Of a stretch of DNA of 64,000 nt, positions 7,906 through 17,670 are shown piece after piece. The stretch is taken from positions 1,860,001 through 1,924,000 of the forward strand of contig NZ_CP036150.1 of NCBI RefSeq assembly GCF_008329965.1, given 5' to 3'. The notes below the pieces were generated by a model. It saw only the letters and a list, made by a program, of their open reading frames with translations. It was not told the DNA's origin and ran no database searches. The translations under genes were made by a program, and so were the position numbers. Numbering within the stretch: position 1 is the stretch's first letter; every line of letters begins with the position of its first letter. Source of the stretch: Oceanispirochaeta crateris (GTDB lineage Bacteria > Spirochaetota > Spirochaetia > DSM-2461).

Positions 7906-9552
7906 TCATCGAACCTCTTTGTTCTCCATTGAAAACCGGAGGCTTTGTCCATCAGGCTGTTCCAAAACAGTTGTAGTTGTGGGAAAGGCAAATTCAATAC
8001 CGGCTTCTGAAAACTCCTTCATGATTCTGAAGTTAACCCTTTCTGAAAACTCCATAAACTTCCAGTAGTCCGGCGGGAAGTACCAGAACAGCATCAAAAT
8101 ATTCAGAGAATCCGGATTGTACTCGTTAAAATAGACTCTCGGGGGATAGTCTTCATGCATTCCTTCATGGTTATCCAGAATATTCTTGATGATATCCAGA
8201 GCCTGCTCCATTTTTTCCAAGGTCGTTCCATAGGTGACAGTAATATTAGTGAGTCTCCGAATGTGAGGGCGTCTTCCGATATTTTCGATAGAGCTGGATG
8301 CCATCTGTTCATTGGGGATAATGACCTGGTGGCCCACAAGAGTTCTGATTCTGGTGCTTCTAAATCCTATGGCCTCGATGGTGCCATCATACTCATTGAC
8401 ATGAACTCTCTCTCCGATCTTGAACGGTTTATCCGTCATAATCATAATACTGCCGAAAAAATTCTTAAGTGTATCCTGAGCAGCCAAAGCAACAGCCAAA
8501 CCACCAATTCCAAGACCAGCCAGTAGGGCCGTCAGAGGTTTTCCTGTTATGATTTGTACGGCACTGAAAACACCTGCAAGGATGATGGAGATGCGGATAA
8601 TCATTCGGAGTAGTTCGACAAAAGTCTTATCAACATTGTTTGTGTCCTGGTCGGAATAGGAACTCAGGCGCATTCCCAAGATTTCTACAAACTGGAAAAT
8701 AAAAAGGATCACCGCAGCCAGGAAAAACAGGTTTATCATCTTATCTAAAACATTGGCATACCCGGGGATTTCGAGGACCATCTGCTTAAACCAGATAAGA
8801 ATACAGGCCAGAGTTATGAACTGAACGGGTTTGGACAAGGATCGAACAATAATAATGATCCGTTCGGTCTCCTCGGCTCCCTCTAAAACTGCCAAGGTCG
8901 TTTTAAAAATCTTCTGAACCACCATTAGAATGAGACAGGAGATAACAAGCCCATTGAGAAGTAGTCCAGTACGGACAATTTCGGAAGTCTCAAGTTCTAC
9001 AGGAAGTAAACCTAGAATATTCCACATGACAATTGAAAAAGACAGAAAGAACAGGGTGAACTTGAGGCCACGATTATGGGCTAACCCCGCCTTAAGGGTC
9101 TGTTCACCCTCTTCGGACTGATCCGGTATAAATGGATCAGAATCCTGGGATTTTTCAGTTTCAGATTGGGCTGCTTTTGAATTGAGGAATACCAGCCCCA
9201 GATTCAGAAGCATATAGACTGGAATGAAAATTCCCGATGTCAAAATAATGGAGGAAACTGCCCCGTAAACCAGACTCCAAGGAAATTGCGGTCCCGGGCT
9301 GTGCTTCACAATTCTGAGGAAGAGATAGAGGAGTTCAAAGCGGACAAAAACTCTGAAAATACAAAGAAGATGAAAATAGAAGAAGTGCAGAACTTTCTTT
9401 ACTTCCGGTTTTTGTGAACGGTTTTTCTTGATCAAAGAATGAAAGATCAATTCCTGAATCAGAAAAATCGTAAAGAACCCTCCGGCACCATAGACAAGAG
9501 AGCCTATGGACCAGTCCGAAAAAAGTCTTAAAAGCCTATCTAAGTTATACAT
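7906..9552 (-). CDS. Mechanosensitive ion channel, MscS family
   Basis: 548 residues with several N-terminal membrane helices, then the MscS core. The pore-lining helix reads GLGIGGLAVALAAQDTLKNFFGS, with the alternating Gly/Ala packing of MscS TM3, followed by the beta domain (FKIGERVHV, GTIEAIGFRSTRIRT, IIPNEQM) and the cytoplasmic alpha/beta vestibule. It is longer than E. coli MscS (286 residues) because of extra N-terminal membrane segments. It opens under membrane tension to release solutes during hypo-osmotic shock. It starts 33 bp after the stop of the hydrolase gene upstream, so the two are probably co-transcribed. Confidence 0.92.
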   Translation of the reverse strand: MYNLDRLLRLFSDWSIGSLVYGAGGFFTIFLIQELIFHSLIKKNRSQKPEVKKVLHFFYFHLLCIFRVFVRFELLYLFLRIVKHSPGPQFPWSLVYGAVSSIILTSGIFIPVYMLLNLGLVFLNSKAAQSETEKSQDSDPFIPDQSEEGEQTLKAGLAHNRGLKFTLFFLSFSIVMWNILGLLPVELETSEIVRTGLLLNGLVISCLILMVVQKIFKTTLAVLEGAEETERIIIIVRSLSKPVQFITLACILIWFKQMVLEIPGYANVLDKMINLFFLAAVILFIFQFVEILGMRLSSYSDQDTNNVDKTFVELLRMIIRISIILAGVFSAVQIITGKPLTALLAGLGIGGLAVALAAQDTLKNFFGSIMIMTDKPFKIGERVHVNEYDGTIEAIGFRSTRIRTLVGHQVIIPNEQMASSSIENIGRRPHIRRLTNITVTYGTTLEKMEQALDIIKNILDNHEGMHEDYPPRVYFNEYNPDSLNILMLFWYFPPDYWKFMEFSERVNFRIMKEFSEAGIEFAFPTTTTVLEQPDGQSLRFSMENKEVR

Positions 9553-9585
9553 ACTCCACCCTATTCGTGTCTGTGATCATAAACC

Positions 9586-10491
9586 TTATTTTTTCCATCT
9601 TAGAAAATCTGAAATGATTTGACTCATTTCAGGGCATCTCAAATATCCATAGGACTTATGATGATTCTCATTTCCATTGGATTCATAGTCATTGTGAATA
9701 AAAAAATCTTCAGGTTGAACACCCAGCCGATTTGGAAGAAAATCATTCTTCAGGTCTGCGTTAAAAGCCACAAGATCCTTAAAGTCGGCAAGATTTTTCC
9801 ATGCCCCCCTGATATTTTCGGGAGTTCTCAGTTCCTTTGAAGCATCCCCGGACGCTTTCAGATCCGCAACAAGATGATTCTTTACCACTGGGATTCCCAG
9901 GGGTGAGCCAATGGTAACAAAGGTATCTATTTCAACCTCAGGAACATACCGGGTAAGAACATCCCAGGCAATGATGGACCCCATGGAATGGGCTATGAGG
10001 AGGATCTTTTTTCTTTTGTGTTTGCGAAGAATGTCTGCCAGTTGCCGGCAGATCTCGTCCCGGATAGACAGAGAATCACCTGAAGGATCTCCATAATAGA
10101 CCGCGAGGTCTTTGACAAAATGACGAAGTACGAAATCTGTAAGACTGTTAAAATGAGAAAATCCATCTCCGTCATACAGAATTTTTTCCAATTGGTCATT
10201 GATATGCTTTCTGATCCTTTTCTTGATTTTGTTGTCTCTGTTTTTAAGGACCACATTGCTGCTTTTAATATAGGGTTCTTTGAGATAACTCGGATCATCC
10301 TTGTCTATGCATTGGGGATTGAAGGGTGTGCGATGTACGATTGAGGCCCAATAAACCATTTTAAACCGTAAAAATAAGAATTTCCCCTTATTGCTGAGCC
10401 CTTCCCGAATGGCAGCCTTCCACCAAACAGAGAGTTGTTTACGAGGCGGTTTATTACCCATTCCGTGAATGGCTATGATGATTTTGCTCAT
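9586..10491 (-). CDS. Alpha/beta-hydrolase-fold protein (lipase/esterase-like)
   Basis: 301 residues with no signal peptide. The N terminus IIIAIHGMGN gives the first strand and oxyanion HG pair. The nucleophile elbow AHSMGS places Ser169 after the strand KKILLI, and the following FVTIGSPLGIP is typical of lipase-like and PGAP1-like hydrolases. The final His could be among the C-terminal His residues around 266-278. Substrate unknown. Upstream of, and close to, the MscS-type gene. Confidence 0.75.
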   Translation of the reverse strand: MSKIIIAIHGMGNKPPRKQLSVWWKAAIREGLSNKGKFLFLRFKMVYWASIVHRTPFNPQCIDKDDPSYLKEPYIKSSNVVLKNRDNKIKKRIRKHINDQLEKILYDGDGFSHFNSLTDFVLRHFVKDLAVYYGDPSGDSLSIRDEICRQLADILRKHKRKKILLIAHSMGSIIAWDVLTRYVPEVEIDTFVTIGSPLGIPVVKNHLVADLKASGDASKELRTPENIRGAWKNLADFKDLVAFNADLKNDFLPNRLGVQPEDFFIHNDYESNGNENHHKSYGYLRCPEMSQIISDFLRWKK

Positions 10492-10679
10492 ACGATTTTA
10501 ACTATATCATAACTCATGTTTTTTTCAGTATATAAAAAGAAATACTCCACCAAGATCCAAAAATATTATAACCGGCTTTGCAAACTGCCGCCACAGGTAG
10601 GAAAAGGGCCCGGATGAAACTGTATGTCCTCTTCGTAAAGATACCTTATGGACAAAGTTGTGGTCAAATGGTCTATAAA

Positions 10680-10708
10680 AATAAGCAGCCTGAAGGAGGC
10701 TGCTTATT
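10680..10708 (-). terminator. Rho-independent terminator after gdhA
   Basis: A perfect 12-bp stem (10680-10691 with 10697-10708) and a 5-nt loop. On the minus strand the right arm runs into TTATTTTTATA. It lies 24 nt past the gdhA stop codon. Confidence 0.85.
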
Positions 10709-10731
10709 GTGATATTTGCCCATAACGGATC

Positions 10732-12084
10732 TTATACGTAACCCTGGGCTATCATAGAATTGGCGATTTTAATAAATCCACCGATATTGGCCCCCACAAC
10801 ATAGTTCACAAAACCGGTTTCGTCTTTTCCATACTTGACGCAGGTTTCATGAATATTCTTCATAATGACCTGAAGTTTCGCATCCACCTCTTCTCTGCTC
10901 CAGGTTAAGTGCAAAGCGTTTTGGGTCATTTCAAGCCCCGAGACAGCCACTCCTCCTGCATTAGCGGCTTTTCCCGGACCGTACAGAATTTTAGATTCCA
11001 GAAAAACTTCCACCGCTTCGGGAGTCGAGGGCATGTTGGCCCCTTCACTGATTACATAACAACCGTTCTTAACGAGGGTTCTTGCATCATCAACATCAAT
11101 CTCATTTTGTGTGGCACAAGGCAGGGCAATGTCACACTCAATACTCCAGGGACGTTGGCCTTCAAGGTAGCTTACCGAATACTTTTCTGCATATTCAGAG
11201 ATACGACCGCGACGAATGTTTTTCAATTCCATAACATACTGCAGCTTTTCTTCATCAATGCCATCAGGATCATATATGGTTCCATTTGAATCTGAAAGTG
11301 TGACAACTTTACCACCCATCTCTATGATTTTTTCAACAGAATACTGTGCCACATTTCCAGAACCTGAAATGGCGACAGTCTTCCCTTTAATACTGTCATT
11401 CCTTGTTTGCATCATTTCGTTTGCAAAATATACGGCACCATAACCAGTGGCTTCAGGCCTGATCAGGCTTCCGCCCCACTCCAGGCCTTTCCCTGTCAGG
11501 ATACCCGAGAACTCATTACGGATTCTCTTGTATTGTCCAAACATATATCCAATTTCGCGGCCACCCACACCAATATCTCCGGCAGGAACATCCGTGTTTG
11601 GTCCGATATGCCGTTGGAGTTCTGTCATAAAAGATTGACAAAAGCGCATAACCTCATTGTCCGATTTACCCTTAGGATCAAAATCTGATCCACCTTTCCC
11701 TCCCCCCATGGGCAGAGTTGTCAGGCTGTTTTTAAAAGACTGTTCAAAAGCAAGGAATTTTAGAATTCCAAGATTCACCGTGGGGTGAAATCGAAGTCCT
11801 CCCTTGTAAGGACCGATAGCACTGTTCATTTCAATCCTGTAGCCGCGATTGATTTGAATCTCACCTTTATCATCAATCCAGGAAACACGGAACATGATGA
11901 CCCGTTCCGGTTCTGTCATCCGTTCCAGCACCTTAGAAAATTTATATTCAGGATTTTCTTCTATAAAAGGCATCAACGATTCTACGACTTCTTTTACAGC
12001 CTGATGGAATTCAGTTTCACCCTGATTTCTGGCTATCACCTTTGCCATGAACTCATTTACTTTCACATCTAGAATATTTGTCAT
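10732..12084 (-). CDS. gdhA: Glutamate dehydrogenase (NADP-type, GdhA)
   Basis: 450 residues, the usual length of hexameric bacterial GdhA. ATG at 12084 follows GGGGAG. Substrate and catalytic motifs are clear: PMGGGKGGSDFDPKGKS (catalytic Lys) and PAGDIGVGGREIGYMFGQYKR. The dinucleotide fold follows with VAISGSGNVAQYS. The enzyme makes L-glutamate from 2-oxoglutarate and ammonium. It lies 130 bp after the NarL-type regulator gene on the same strand and ends at a strong terminator, so read-through from the signalling genes is possible but it probably has its own promoter. Confidence 0.96.
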   Translation of the reverse strand: MTNILDVKVNEFMAKVIARNQGETEFHQAVKEVVESLMPFIEENPEYKFSKVLERMTEPERVIMFRVSWIDDKGEIQINRGYRIEMNSAIGPYKGGLRFHPTVNLGILKFLAFEQSFKNSLTTLPMGGGKGGSDFDPKGKSDNEVMRFCQSFMTELQRHIGPNTDVPAGDIGVGGREIGYMFGQYKRIRNEFSGILTGKGLEWGGSLIRPEATGYGAVYFANEMMQTRNDSIKGKTVAISGSGNVAQYSVEKIIEMGGKVVTLSDSNGTIYDPDGIDEEKLQYVMELKNIRRGRISEYAEKYSVSYLEGQRPWSIECDIALPCATQNEIDVDDARTLVKNGCYVISEGANMPSTPEAVEVFLESKILYGPGKAANAGGVAVSGLEMTQNALHLTWSREEVDAKLQVIMKNIHETCVKYGKDETGFVNYVVGANIGGFIKIANSMIAQGYV

Positions 12085-12214
12085 TTTGACTCCCCGTACC
12101 CGTTTATTAAAATTTGTTTGATTTATTTATTAATAAAACATATCTCATTGAGCTGTACGGATTAGAGATAAAATTAAGTGAAACACTGAGAAAATTCAGT
12201 AATTCTCTTAGGAT

Positions 12215-12877
12215 TTATATTTTGATGATGTTATTGCGAATGCCGAATTTCACAAGATCTACGGCCGTTTTCAGATTCAATTTCTGCATGATATGATTTT
12301 TATGAGACTCAACAGTTCTAACACTGATATACAGTTTTTCAGAAATTTCATTATTGGTAAGGCTATCACCCCAGAGTTGAAGGATTTCCAGTTCTCTGGA
12401 ACTCAGACTGCTGACCCGGGAATTCTCAACAGAAACCTCCTCAGTTTGGAGATTGGAAATATATTTTTGCAACAACAGCTGGGTAATAGACTTGCTAAAA
12501 TAATCATGACCATTTCGCAGAGTATATACAGCCTCAATGAGGTCATTCTTTTCACAATCCTTGGATAGAAAACCCTTAGCGCCAGTTTTTATGGTTTTTA
12601 ATATTGTGCTCTCATTATCAGTTTCAGAAAGAATGAGAATCCGTATCCTTGGATAGAGTTTATTGAGTTTCTCAGAAAGCTTTAAGACAGGGATATTCAA
12701 CTCAGGCAAGTAGAGGATAAGAATGTTGATCTGCCTCAATCCAAAACAGTTCAATATATTGTCTAGAGAATTTTCCTTGAGGGAAATTTGAATATCCTCT
12801 ACATCCTCCATCAATTGACAGAGGCCCAGAAGGATTAATTTATGTTCACAAAATATCCCGACTTTGATTGTATCCAT
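12215..12877 (-). CDS. NarL/LuxR-type regulator with degenerate receiver domain
   Basis: 220 residues. The C terminus is a standard GerE/LuxR helix-turn-helix (LSSRELEILQLWGDSLTNN, then ISVRTVESHKNHIMQKLN). The N-terminal receiver lacks key residues. The acidic pocket normally read as DD is CE (FCEHKLI), and the phospho-acceptor Asp at the end of strand 3 is replaced by Tyr or Leu (ILILYLPEL). The Lys of strand 5 is kept (FLSKDC). It therefore probably does not use ordinary Asp phosphorylation. It begins 2 bp after the stop of the giant PEP-synthase-like gene, whose last codons contain its ribosome-binding site, so the pair is translationally coupled. Confidence 0.88.
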   Translation of the reverse strand: MDTIKVGIFCEHKLILLGLCQLMEDVEDIQISLKENSLDNILNCFGLRQINILILYLPELNIPVLKLSEKLNKLYPRIRILILSETDNESTILKTIKTGAKGFLSKDCEKNDLIEAVYTLRNGHDYFSKSITQLLLQKYISNLQTEEVSVENSRVSSLSSRELEILQLWGDSLTNNEISEKLYISVRTVESHKNHIMQKLNLKTAVDLVKFGIRNNIIKI

Positions 12878-12879
12878 GC

Positions 12880-15800
12880 CTACCCGTTTACCAGTACTAC
12901 CGATTCTTTTATTTTACCATCCATCAATATCCGAAGTGATTGCTCAAACCGGACATGTCTGAAGTACTGAGTTCTATGAATTTCTTCCTGCTTGTTTAAA
13001 GACTCCCAATTCACAAACTCAGAAACAGTTGTTTGATTCACCGAAAAATATCCAATATTCATAGAAGTAACATTATGAAAAAAATGGGAACCTAATGAAG
13101 AATCAAGTGGAAAATTCTCCAGACTGATTTCGACAATGATCTTAGCATTGGAAATTTGAGCCCAATTGACAGGAATACCCAAAAAAGGATCCCGGGTTCC
13201 CCATCTTCCGGGACCAATCAGGATATACTGTTTATTCTGTTCTACCATTACCCGGTTCAGATATTCAATCTCACCAGCCATTTCCAGTGTTTTCATATTG
13301 TTGAAGTGTTCATTGTCTATATAAATCACATCGTAAATATCCTGAATCTCTCCGTTTCCCAAACTGGTCTTTGTATACAAGAGGGTCTTTGACTTATCAA
13401 ACTGATCTATATCAAATTTTATACGGGCCTGACTGTCTACAATGGGTTTAGTCTGTAACAGGTAAAATGTGGGAAGCCCGTTATCAGCCTTGTGCAGATC
13501 AAGAGCATATTCAATTTCTATAGGAGCTCCCAATGCCTCTTTGATAATATTGAGGATGACCTCAATTGTTTTGGCCAGGGGAACATAGTCATACTTCAAA
13601 ATATTGGCGAAATTCAGGATTCTGGGTCCGCCGATAGAGAGCCCCGGAACAACTCGATCATTCTGCTGATCATAAACAGAAGCACAGTGCTTCAAAGTTC
13701 CATGCTTTTCGGCCTCACTGATATCCAGAAGCGCCAGTGATGCCAGCTCTCCCTCCCGAGCATAATCACGATTATTTTTCCGGCAATCCAGAGCATAAAA
13801 TTTGACCTGGGAACCGTGAATCAGGTCTTTTACGGAATACATATCAACATTGGGATAAACGGGTGAAAAACGGTAGGAGTTCATGCCATCCACAACATAC
13901 GAACCCAGCCCCAGTGCCGCCATGGCAAAACCCTCCTCCGGTTTCATATGGGCCACGGGATAATAGTTGTAAGAACAGGCAGTCCCGCTGATATGCGGAT
14001 AGTAATAATCGCCATGCTGCTGGCCCACAAGCTCCTGCAGAACAACCGCCATTTTTTCATCTTCCGCCTTATGGTGGGTGACCTTGAAATAAGACTTTGC
14101 TTCAGAAGAATAAACGGAGGCAAAAACAAGTTTGATGCCCTGCCTGAGGTTTTCCAGTGTCTGCTCCCTGTTTTCCTCACAATTGGGTATGATATAGGTA
14201 TGAAAGACCCCGGCAAAGGGCTGAGTGAAGGAGTCTTCCGACAGGCTGGATGACCTAATGGCGATCGGTTTCTGAACATGTTCCAGGAAGAAAACAAGCT
14301 TTTCTTCCAGCGACGGAGACAGTTGGCCCAATAAGAATCGCTCCTTGATAACATCAAAATGAACTCTGTCACCAATAATCAATTCATAGAGCTTATTATG
14401 ACGAATAAAGTGATCAAACTCATCTGTTCCGATGATGACAGTCTTAGGAGTTCTGATATTAATCAGTCCCGAGAGTGAAGCAAAATCGAAGTTATAAATC
14501 AGTGTGTTGATGAAAGCCAGCCCCCGCCCCTTGCCTCCGAGAGAACCATCGGCAAAGGTGATTATATTTTTTTCTTCAATATTCAAGGCCTCATCAAAAC
14601 GAAGGATTTTCCCTCTTTTCTTTGTTTCCCGATATTCTTTGATCATTTCAAGAATGGTGGATCTATGGGACAGGACATCTTCCATGCTCCCAATCCTGAG
14701 GGGATTGATGGCCTTGGCCAGCTGTATTTCCCCTCTGGCCATAAGCCAGATAGAATACTGATTTTCACAGGCATGAAGATAAAATGTCTCATCTGGAACA
14801 ACTGCCAGCTGTTCTTCAAACTCCTTGAGAGTTCTGGCTCTGCCAATCTGATTCCCGGCCTTGTCCCTGAAAATGAAATCTCCGAACCCGAGATAATCAT
14901 TCAGATACTTCGTTAGATCATTCAACAGGGATTCTGAGTTTTTGTTGATAAAATAGACCCCCAGATCATCCGCTTTTTGTATGTTTTTATTTTCCGAAGA
15001 TTGAAGGATAATGGGAACATTCAACATATGGGACTTTACATATTTTATAAATTTGAGACCTGCCGTTTTATCGAGGGTTCCCCCTTTTTCATACTCAATA
15101 TCAGAAATGACACACAGAAGATAATCTTTGTACTGATTGTATAGATGCATGGCATCTTCATAGTTTCTGGCCAGAAGGATTTTTGGCCTGGATCTCATCT
15201 TGCAAATCTTATCCAGCTCATTTTTTTCAACTTCGGGCAAAAGCTTCTGCACCTGTCCAAACACGATGGCATACAAAATCTGAAGGTATTTGGAGTAGTA
15301 CAAAGAAGAGTCTTCCACCAAAAGGATAACCCTAACCAGCCCGACCTTGGTATCATTGGCAACGTTAGCCTTATCTTCAATCGATTTCACGATGGCAAAG
15401 ATGATTTGTGAGTCTCCGTTCCAGAAAAATAGCTTGTCCAGAGTCTTGGAACTGTCCACCATTTCTTCAAAATATTTAATATTCCGTTTTTGATTGAGCA
15501 ACAGGTAAACAGGAAGAAAAGGAGCCTTTTCCTTGATTCGTTCACTCAAAGCAAGGGGAGCATCCCGGTCAATTCCGACCATAATCACCACGAGGTCAAA
15601 AGACTTCGTTTCCATCATTTCCAAGGCTTCTGAAGCAGTGGTCACTCCGGTTATCCTAGGCAAAGAAAACAGACTGTACTGGTAAATTTCACCCATGAAC
15701 CGTTCGAAAAATCCGTCTTCACTTTCAAGTATGAAGGCATCGTAGAGGGTGGCCACAAAAAGGATCTCTTTCACCTTGTACTTCATCATATCCAAATAGA

Positions 15801-17448
15801 TATATTTATCGAGAACCTGTTGATTGAAAAACAATTGCAGGGGCTGCTTATTGGTAACAAGAGACTTCTTGTACTCCTCCTGCTTTTCAATTTCGACCTT
15901 TTTATGAATATTTCTCCTGTAGATATCACGGCCCTTGCTGTTATTCAGATATCCAGTGACCAATTTCCCGATATTTGCCAGAAGTTCCCGTTCTTCCTTG
16001 AGAAACGGCCCCTCATAGGCCTTTGGGAATTCCTTTAAATAGACAACTTGAATATACCCTTTTTTATTGTCGATGGTGACGAAGTTTTCTTTCTGGCTCC
16101 ATGAAGTTTCTCGGAACCCAGCTGTCTTGTAATCCATGCCTTCATAATGAATATTGATTCTAGTCTGTCTTGGATATTGCCAGGAGCGGCAAAGATGATG
16201 GGCAATACTTTGTAGTGTTTCTTCTACAGGTCTAGATTCCGCTATCAGCTGGGATGTCTTGTTGATCCCCCGGAGCTCCTTTAGCCGTTCTTTGTTTTCA
16301 GACAACAATCTGTTGAAGATATCTGCCCCAGCAGAACCGGATATGAGATTGGAAAGGTTAATAAGTAAATCTCTCTCTTCCTTCAAGAAGGGTCCATCAT
16401 CCTCTTTGGGGCACTCTTTGAGAAGGAAAACTTCAATGAGACCTTTTTTGCCTCCCGGAGATTCAAAATCCTGACTTTGTTTCCATTCTGTTGCTTTAAA
16501 TCCGGGGCTAGTATACTCCTTGTTGTCAAACTTGATCCTGATCACCGTGTGTTCAGGATACTTCCACGACTCAGGAAGGATATTGCAAAGCTTCTGCAAA
16601 GAGTCTTCAAAGCTGGAACTCTCCTTTAAGACTTCCGAGGTTCTGTTTATACCCCTCAATTCCTTTAACCGTTCTGTATTTAAAACAAGGAGTTCCCGAA
16701 GAGATCGGTTGGAAGAAGTTCCGGAAATAATGGATCCCAAAATATTCAGGAGAGTCCTTTCTTCCTTTAAAAAAGGCCCTTCAAAGGCGGGAGGGAATTC
16801 TTTGAGATAAAAGATCTCTATCCTCCCCTCTTTGTGATCAGGAGTCTCAAATAATTGATTCATTCTCCAGGGGGTTTCTTTAAAGCCCCGGCTTTCGAAT
16901 ATCTGATCATTAAAAGAAATCCTCACAACTGTGTCTTCCGGATACTGCCAGGCTTCGGGAAGTAAGGAGCAGATCTCCTGCAGGGCCTCTTCCAGGGTGC
17001 TGTGTTTTTGCAGAATCAGGTTTGTCAAACTGATGCTCTTCAGTTCTTTGATGCGTTCATTGTTATCATGAAACAGACGTTTGAGCCTAAACTCAGAAAT
17101 ATATCCGGTTATGAGATGACCCAAGAGATGAATAAAATCATGAGAAAACAATGACTCATGAGGATCCGTATCATGAGAATAAAAAATATCTAGAAAGCCG
17201 TGGTTCTCATCCGGAAGCTTCAGAGGGAGTCTCTCAAACCAGGGAGTTTCTTTAAAACCAGGGCTAAGAGATTCAACCTCGTCTACCTTGACTCTCACAA
17301 AAACCCTTTGATTAGGATGTGCGGAAACAGAAATCAAAGCCACTATTTCGCCAAGGATAAGCTCACAGGGTTGATTCAGATCGATTGCACCGTAAAGACG
17401 GCGGATAAGATCCATTTGCAGAGTATGAACGGCTTCTATTGGAATCAT
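12880..17448 (-). CDS. Giant signalling protein: four GAF-like repeats, two receiver-like domains, PEP-synthase-type ATP-binding domain
   Basis: 1522 residues. Residues 1-515 hold four related repeats of about 125-140 residues; repeats 2-4 share GPFLKEER, a preceding LKEFP/LKECP and ERLKELRGIN, and the first is the most divergent. Residues about 559-695 look like a receiver without phospho-acceptor. Residues about 705-850 look like an intact receiver (LLVEDSS, VISDIEYEKGG, LQSSEN, FINKN). Residues about 960-1336 match the ATP-grasp domain of PEP synthase and pyruvate phosphate dikinase (GGKGRGLAFI, IRSSSLSEDS, closing LQTKPIV). The phosphohistidine swivelling domain and the C-terminal PEP/pyruvate barrel are absent; the last 185 residues contain IGPGRWGTRDP. 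It is thus unlikely to be a metabolic PEP synthase. A role as an ATP-using sensor is inferred from the domains and the coupled regulator. Confidence 0.85.
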   Translation of the reverse strand: MIPIEAVHTLQMDLIRRLYGAIDLNQPCELILGEIVALISVSAHPNQRVFVRVKVDEVESLSPGFKETPWFERLPLKLPDENHGFLDIFYSHDTDPHESLFSHDFIHLLGHLITGYISEFRLKRLFHDNNERIKELKSISLTNLILQKHSTLEEALQEICSLLPEAWQYPEDTVVRISFNDQIFESRGFKETPWRMNQLFETPDHKEGRIEIFYLKEFPPAFEGPFLKEERTLLNILGSIISGTSSNRSLRELLVLNTERLKELRGINRTSEVLKESSSFEDSLQKLCNILPESWKYPEHTVIRIKFDNKEYTSPGFKATEWKQSQDFESPGGKKGLIEVFLLKECPKEDDGPFLKEERDLLINLSNLISGSAGADIFNRLLSENKERLKELRGINKTSQLIAESRPVEETLQSIAHHLCRSWQYPRQTRINIHYEGMDYKTAGFRETSWSQKENFVTIDNKKGYIQVVYLKEFPKAYEGPFLKEERELLANIGKLVTGYLNNSKGRDIYRRNIHKKVEIEKQEEYKKSLVTNKQPLQLFFNQQVLDKYIYLDMMKYKVKEILFVATLYDAFILESEDGFFERFMGEIYQYSLFSLPRITGVTTASEALEMMETKSFDLVVIMVGIDRDAPLALSERIKEKAPFLPVYLLLNQKRNIKYFEEMVDSSKTLDKLFFWNGDSQIIFAIVKSIEDKANVANDTKVGLVRVILLVEDSSLYYSKYLQILYAIVFGQVQKLLPEVEKNELDKICKMRSRPKILLARNYEDAMHLYNQYKDYLLCVISDIEYEKGGTLDKTAGLKFIKYVKSHMLNVPIILQSSENKNIQKADDLGVYFINKNSESLLNDLTKYLNDYLGFGDFIFRDKAGNQIGRARTLKEFEEQLAVVPDETFYLHACENQYSIWLMARGEIQLAKAINPLRIGSMEDVLSHRSTILEMIKEYRETKKRGKILRFDEALNIEEKNIITFADGSLGGKGRGLAFINTLIYNFDFASLSGLINIRTPKTVIIGTDEFDHFIRHNKLYELIIGDRVHFDVIKERFLLGQLSPSLEEKLVFFLEHVQKPIAIRSSSLSEDSFTQPFAGVFHTYIIPNCEENREQTLENLRQGIKLVFASVYSSEAKSYFKVTHHKAEDEKMAVVLQELVGQQHGDYYYPHISGTACSYNYYPVAHMKPEEGFAMAALGLGSYVVDGMNSYRFSPVYPNVDMYSVKDLIHGSQVKFYALDCRKNNRDYAREGELASLALLDISEAEKHGTLKHCASVYDQQNDRVVPGLSIGGPRILNFANILKYDYVPLAKTIEVILNIIKEALGAPIEIEYALDLHKADNGLPTFYLLQTKPIVDSQARIKFDIDQFDKSKTLLYTKTSLGNGEIQDIYDVIYIDNEHFNNMKTLEMAGEIEYLNRVMVEQNKQYILIGPGRWGTRDPFLGIPVNWAQISNAKIIVEISLENFPLDSSLGSHFFHNVTSMNIGYFSVNQTTVSEFVNWESLNKQEEIHRTQYFRHVRFEQSLRILMDGKIKESVVLVNG

Positions 17449-17561
17449 AATGGTACTCCCGGGATAATCAGGCCTGTGGATAAGGGTAAGACTCCATTAT
17501 GACCATGCCTAGCTTTTCAAGTCAATCATGAATTTTTTGAAGCAGCAGATACAATTATTAG

Positions 17562-17570
17562 CCCCCCCCC
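17562..17570. repeat. Homopolymeric C tract in divergent intergenic region
   Basis: Nine consecutive cytosines between the start of the giant signalling gene (17448) and the diaminopropionate ammonia-lyase gene (17671). It is the longest C run I noticed in the window. Its length could vary by slippage and change promoter spacing, but no promoter elements around it are clear. Confidence 0.7.
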
Positions 17571-17670
17571 GAAAGAACAGGCCAGATTATTTTCTATTTC
17601 AGAGACAATCATTGAAATACCGCTACAACAGGAGTATCATGATTCATGACTAACAACGTTGGGAGAGTTT

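Noticed and set aside
13944-14375. Antisense and out-of-frame open frames inside large genes
   Set aside because: They shadow strongly supported genes, lack ribosome-binding sites and show no domain features.
12880-17448. Phosphoenolpyruvate synthase as the function
   Set aside because: Only the ATP-grasp domain is present. The His domain and PEP/pyruvate barrel are missing, and the N-terminal half is sensory.
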